The translations under genes and the position numbers were made by a program. A DNA stretch of 8,227 nucleotides from Steroidobacteraceae bacterium (lineage in GTDB: Bacteria > Pseudomonadota > Gammaproteobacteria > Steroidobacterales > Steroidobacteraceae). Positions 6,093-8,227 of this stretch are shown here, one piece after another. A model generated the notes under the pieces. The model was not told the origin of the DNA. It worked only from the letters and a program-made list of their open reading frames with translations, and ran no database searches. The stretch lies in contig JAJTCR010000111.1 of assembly GCA_021325695.1 (NCBI GenBank), forward strand, positions 1 to 8,227, written 5' to 3'. Each line of letters opens with the position of its first letter. The first letter of the stretch is position 1.

Positions 6093-6617
6093 ATGAAGCA
6101 GAACGCGATTGCGCGGGGCGCGCCGCGCTTGCAGCGGGCGATGCGTGGAAACGGCAGCGACTGGGGCGACGCGTTGCGCAACGCTGCGCTGTCGGGCGGG
6201 ATTGCAGCGGGGGCGACGACCGCGTGCGTCGCAGTGGCGGGCGCGCGCGACAGCGGCAGTGCCGTCGCACCGATCAACGCCACGAGCCACATCGCGTGGG
6301 GCGAGTCCGCCGGAGCCGTCGAAACGGTCGATGCCCGGCACACGCTGCTCGGTGCGGCGCTGAACGCCGGCGCCTGCGTGTTCTGGGCGACGTTCTACGA
6401 ACGGTACTTCGGCCGCGCTGCCAATCGTGGCGACGTCGGCATGGCGCTGCTGGGCGGCGGTATCGTCGCCGCGGCAGCCTACGTCACGGATTACCACGTC
6501 GTGCCGAAGCGGCTGACGCCCGGCTGGGAGTCGCGGATCTCGCCCAAATCGCTGTTCGCGGCCTATGCAGTGCTCGCACTGGCCCTGCCGCTGCGCGGGC
6601 TGCTGCGGCGGCGATGA
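6093..6617 (+). CDS. Hypothetical four-helix membrane protein
   Basis: A 174-residue protein with no recognised catalytic motif. After a basic, soluble N-terminus (1-28) there are four likely membrane segments at about 31-51, 84-104, 113-134 and 153-171. It ends in an Arg-rich tail (LLRRR), which suggests that the C-terminus is cytoplasmic. Between helices 1 and 2 lies a polar stretch with APINATSHIAWG (59-70), and after helix 3 comes TDYHVVPKRLTPGWE (132-146). Both look like conserved signature regions, and I recall similar uncharacterised proteobacterial proteins carrying these two patches, but I know no function. The start is set by GGAGG at 6081-6085. The gene is 172 nt downstream of the ligase and closed by a strong hairpin, so it may be a separate unit or a distal operon member. 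It is convergent with the flavin oxidoreductase. That it is a real gene is well supported by the ribosome site and ordered helices. Confidence 0.82.
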   Translation: MKQNAIARGAPRLQRAMRGNGSDWGDALRNAALSGGIAAGATTACVAVAGARDSGSAVAPINATSHIAWGESAGAVETVDARHTLLGAALNAGACVFWATFYERYFGRAANRGDVGMALLGGGIVAAAAYVTDYHVVPKRLTPGWESRISPKSLFAAYAVLALALPLRGLLRRR

Positions 6618-6643
6618 AACAGCGTTCGCCGGCGTGAAGCGAA

Positions 6644-6672
6644 GAAGCCGGGCAGGGCCCGGCTTCGTCTTT
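6644..6672. terminator. Hairpin terminator between convergent genes
   Basis: GAAGCCGGGC and GCCCGGCTTC form a perfect 10-bp stem with a 3-nt AGG loop (6644-6666), followed on the plus strand by the T-rich GTCTTT. It lies 27 nt after the membrane-protein stop and 44 nt beyond the 3' end of the flavin oxidoreductase. On the minus strand the stem is followed by TTCGCTTC, so it may serve both directions, though neither side has a long T-run. Confidence 0.75.
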
Positions 6673-6709
6673 GCGTGGCCGATGCACGCAGCGTGCGGTC
6701 GGCTCCCCC

Positions 6710-7795
6710 TCAGGCAGCCTTTTCCCGCGGTTTCCAGGACTGGAACTCGGGCAGCACTTCCTTAGCGAACAGCTTGACGCTCGATTCGGCGTCCTTCCAC
6801 GACATGCCGCCGTAGCTCACCTGCACCGTGAGGTCGAAGTCGCCGATCGTGCGACGGCGCTGGTCGAGCTTCTCGAGGATCTGCTTCGGCGTGCCGAAGG
6901 TGTTGATGTCGGTGAAGGCCTTGCCGGCTTCCTCCATGCCGACGCTGCGCAGCATTTCGGCGTTGTTGGCGTAGTCGCCGTAGCCCTTCATCTTCCTGAA
7001 GTGCTCGCTGGCCATCTCGTAGTGCTGCATGACCGTGACGTAGTAGTTGGACATGTGCTCGCGCGCGAGCGATTCGGCCCTCTCGGCGCTCTCGTTGCAG
7101 CACAGGAAGTCGACGCAGACGGGGGCGGGCGGCGGCGCCTTGTGGTGCTGCATGTACAGCGCGCGGTACGACTCGAAGTGCGGCACCATCTGGTCCCAGG
7201 GCTTCTGCGCGAACGTCATCATTTTCGCGCCGAGCTTGGCGACGACGGGCACGGAATCCGACGACATGGCCACGCTGTAGAAGCGACCCTTCCAGCTCTT
7301 GTACGGGCCCGGGCGGACTTCGGTGCGCTTCTGCTTGAAGAACTTGCCGTCGCCCTCGACGATGCCCGTTTCGAGCCCCTTGATGATCATGTCGGCCGCT
7401 TCGTCGAAGCGGTCGCGGGCCTCGTTCATGTCGATGCCGAAGATGTCGTACTCACGCCGCGCCAGGCCGCGGCCGATGCCGAAGAGGGCGCGCCCCTTGC
7501 TCAGGTGGTCGAGCAGCGTCATCTTCTCGACGACGCGAATGGGGTCGCGCCACCAGGGAAGGATCACGGCCCCGGTCAGCAGCCCGATGCGTTCCGTCTT
7601 CGCCGCCATGTAGCTCAGGAACTGCGTCGGGTCCGGCGCCATGGCGTAGTTGAAGAAGTGGTGCTCGACGCCGCTCACCGTGTCGAAACCCAGCGGTTCC
7701 GCGAGGCCGGCGAGATGGATGTCGCGCTCGTACGCCTCCCTGTCGGTGATCGTGTCCATGAAGTTCTGAAACACCATCAGCAAGCCAGCGCGCAT
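6710..7795 (-). CDS. LLM-class (bacterial luciferase-like) flavin-dependent oxidoreductase
   Basis: A 361-residue TIM-barrel protein of the luciferase-like monooxygenase family, which uses reduced FMN (or F420 in some branches) usually to oxygenate aldehydes, ketones or hydrophobic rings. It resembles LuxA closely in its first half: LGFDTVSGVEHHF (35-47, H45 in the place of LuxA His44), GAVILPWWRDPIRVVEKMTLLDHLSKGR (75-102) and FGIGRGLARREYDIFGIDMNEAR (105-127). The reactive LuxA Cys106 is replaced by Gly108, and the acidic residue of LuxA Asp113 by Glu115. The C-terminal region (FTDINTFGTPKQILEKLDQ, 294-312) matches the family's usual final barrel segment. The ATG at 7795 has AGGGGG 8 nt upstream. 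The gene has its own control region and is convergent with the membrane-protein gene. No flavin reductase is in the window, so the reductant supplier is unknown. Family is certain; substrate is not readable, and a ring- or ketone-oxygenating role fits the catabolic context. Confidence 0.94.
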   Translation of the reverse strand: MRAGLLMVFQNFMDTITDREAYERDIHLAGLAEPLGFDTVSGVEHHFFNYAMAPDPTQFLSYMAAKTERIGLLTGAVILPWWRDPIRVVEKMTLLDHLSKGRALFGIGRGLARREYDIFGIDMNEARDRFDEAADMIIKGLETGIVEGDGKFFKQKRTEVRPGPYKSWKGRFYSVAMSSDSVPVVAKLGAKMMTFAQKPWDQMVPHFESYRALYMQHHKAPPPAPVCVDFLCCNESAERAESLAREHMSNYYVTVMQHYEMASEHFRKMKGYGDYANNAEMLRSVGMEEAGKAFTDINTFGTPKQILEKLDQRRRTIGDFDLTVQVSYGGMSWKDAESSVKLFAKEVLPEFQSWKPREKAA

Positions 7796-7803
7796 GTCCT
7801 AGT

Positions 7804-7809
7804 CCCCCT
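7804..7809 (-). promoter_or_regulatory. Ribosome binding site of the flavin oxidoreductase
   Basis: On the minus strand AGGGGG stands 8 nt before the ATG at 7795, supporting that start. It is the same core as the site in front of the TonB receptor. Confidence 0.7.
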
Positions 7810-7857
7810 GGATGGAACGGATGGATGAAGGCCCGTCGGTCCTCGATCTCGCGACCG

Positions 7858-7886
7858 ATGCTAAGACACTTGTTGTCAACTAGCAA
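7858..7886 (-). promoter_or_regulatory. Probable promoter of the flavin oxidoreductase
   Basis: On the minus strand TTGCTA (7886-7881, 4 of 6) is followed after 17 nt by TAGCAT (7863-7858, 4 of 6). Transcription would start near 7851, about 55 nt before the ATG. A perfect TTGACA also lies here (7879-7874) but has no -10 at proper spacing; it may be part of the palindrome in the spacer instead. Confidence 0.38.
7869..7883. promoter_or_regulatory. Imperfect 15-bp palindrome, candidate operator 2
   Basis: CTTGTTGTCAACTAG is a dyad about base 7876 with 6 of 7 complementary pairs, including the perfect core GTTG-T-CAAC. It lies mostly within the 17-nt spacer of the proposed promoter, a normal repressor position. 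It matches the palindrome at 240-254 at 11 of 15 positions. Confidence 0.42.
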
Positions 7887-7923
7887 GCGTAGAGCGGCGA
7901 CCCGTCGGGCCGAGAGTACGGCA

Positions 7924-7941
7924 GGGAAATCGCAATTTCCC
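7924..7941. terminator. Hairpin downstream of the PQQ dehydrogenase gene
   Basis: GGGAAAT-CGCA-ATTTCCC is a perfect 7-bp stem with a 4-nt loop, 20 nt past the stop of the PQQ dehydrogenase on the minus strand. No T-run follows (next bases TGCCGTAC), so termination would be weak or factor-assisted. It could instead be a protein-binding palindrome upstream of the flavin oxidoreductase. Confidence 0.4.
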
Positions 7942-7958
7942 GCTGCAACGCAAAACGG
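7941..7958 (+). repeat. 18-bp intergenic element, copy 2
   Basis: CGCTGCAACGCAAAACGG, the near-identical partner of 183-200 in the same orientation. It sits between the PQQ dehydrogenase stop and the hairpin at 7924-7941, whose last base it shares, and 57 bp from the palindrome at 7869-7883. Confidence 0.5.
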
Positions 7959-7961
7959 CCG

Positions 7962-8227
7962 TCACTCGGCGAGTTCGAACACGTACAGCATGTTGCCGCC
8001 GTTCGGCTGGTAGATGTCGGGGGACTGTTGCGCGGTCATCAGCCGGAACACGCCCATGCCCGTGGGGACGGCGACGTACTGCTTGCCACCGGCGCCGTAA
8101 CTCACCGGAAAGCCGTGCAGGCCCGAACCGAGCCGCGTCTGCCAGAGCACCTTGCCCGTCTCGGCGTCGAAGGCCTTGAACCAGCGGTCGAGGTCGCCGA
8201 CGAACGCCAGTCCGCCGCCGGTCGTGA
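7962..8227 (-). CDS. PQQ-dependent (quinoprotein) alcohol dehydrogenase, C-terminal fragment
   Basis: The minus strand is open from the window edge to a TGA at 7964-7962, giving the last 87 residues of a longer protein. The fragment starts TTGGGLAFVGDLDRWFKAFD, then AETGKVLWQTRLG (a tryptophan-docking repeat of the eight-bladed propeller), GFPVSYGAGGKQYVAV, and ends NGGNMLYVFELAE. This is the usual end of the methanol/ethanol-dehydrogenase-like quinoprotein superfamily, periplasmic enzymes that oxidise alcohols or aldehydes with PQQ and pass electrons to cytochrome c. The protein stops right after the final propeller strand, so there is no fused C-terminal cytochrome c domain (type I rather than quinohaemoprotein type II). 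Catalytic Asp, the Ca/lanthanide ligands and the signal peptide lie outside the window, so alcohol specificity and metal cannot be judged. It is on the same strand as the flavin oxidoreductase, separated by 166 nt with a hairpin. Confidence 0.87.
   Translation of the reverse strand, partial: TTGGGLAFVGDLDRWFKAFDAETGKVLWQTRLGSGLHGFPVSYGAGGKQYVAVPTGMGVFRLMTAQQSPDIYQPNGGNMLYVFELAE

Noticed and set aside
4322..6343. 673-codon open frame on the minus strand
   Set aside because: Antisense shadow of the ligase gene; low-complexity Arg/His/Ala-rich translation and no motif.
6671..7828. 385-codon open frame on the plus strand
   Set aside because: Antisense shadow of the flavin oxidoreductase, which has full family motifs and a ribosome site.
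7874..7879. Perfect TTGACA on the minus strand as the -35 of the flavin oxidoreductase promoter
   Set aside because: At 16-18 nt spacing the -10 would be GC-rich (CGGTCG, GGTCGC or GTCGCG). The pair TTGCTA/TAGCAT fits better, and TTGACA is part of the palindrome.
8148..8150. GTG as a start of a 62-residue protein
   Set aside because: The frame is open to the window edge and the upstream residues continue the quinoprotein propeller, so this Val is internal.
1..8227. CRISPR arrays, tRNA or rRNA genes, insertion sequences, phage attachment sites
   Set aside because: No spaced direct repeats, cloverleaf-like segments, transposase motifs or terminal inverted repeats were seen; the window is almost entirely protein coding.

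Overview
The window is a GC-rich (about two-thirds G+C by eye), densely coded bacterial chromosome segment. An outer-membrane TonB-dependent receptor shows that the host is Gram-negative. The mix of TonB receptor, acyl-CoA ligase, APH-type kinase, SDR, luciferase-like flavin enzyme, SnoaL-like protein and PQQ dehydrogenase is typical of catabolic accessory regions in hydrophobic-compound-degrading Proteobacteria (Steroidobacter/Nevskiales/sphingomonad-like genomes). The exact taxon cannot be read from the sequence.

Layout: (1) 1-132, minus strand, the 5' end of a SnoaL/NTF2-like gene. (2) 133-340, a divergent control region with a good minus-strand sigma70-type promoter, an imperfect 15-bp palindrome over its -35 box, and an 18-bp element that recurs near the other end of the window. 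(3) 341-5920, plus strand, a probable four-gene operon: TonB-dependent receptor, SDR, APH-family kinase, acyl-CoA ligase. The gaps are 64 nt, 15 nt and a 4-nt ATGA overlap. (4) 6093-6617, a small unrecognised four-helix membrane protein, followed by a strong hairpin terminator between convergent genes. (5) 6710-7795, minus strand, a LuxA-like LLM-class flavin oxidoreductase. (6) 7796-7961, a control region carrying a second palindrome like the first and the second copy of the 18-mer. (7) 7962-8227, minus strand, the last 87 residues of a PQQ-dependent dehydrogenase.

Working model (inference): the receptor imports a hydrophobic substrate, the ligase makes its CoA thioester, and the SDR and kinase process an oxo/hydroxy group. 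Ligase plus SDR plus APH-type kinase is the same enzyme trio as LvaE, LvaD and LvaA of levulinate (4-oxo acid) catabolism. The flanking LLM and SnoaL-like genes may belong to the same regulon because their promoters share the palindrome.

Two points deserve most attention. The acyl-CoA ligase lacks about 55-60 residues of its C-terminal domain in frame, including the A8 hinge. The SDR has alanine at the catalytic serine position. Both enzymes of the operon may therefore be impaired or repurposed.
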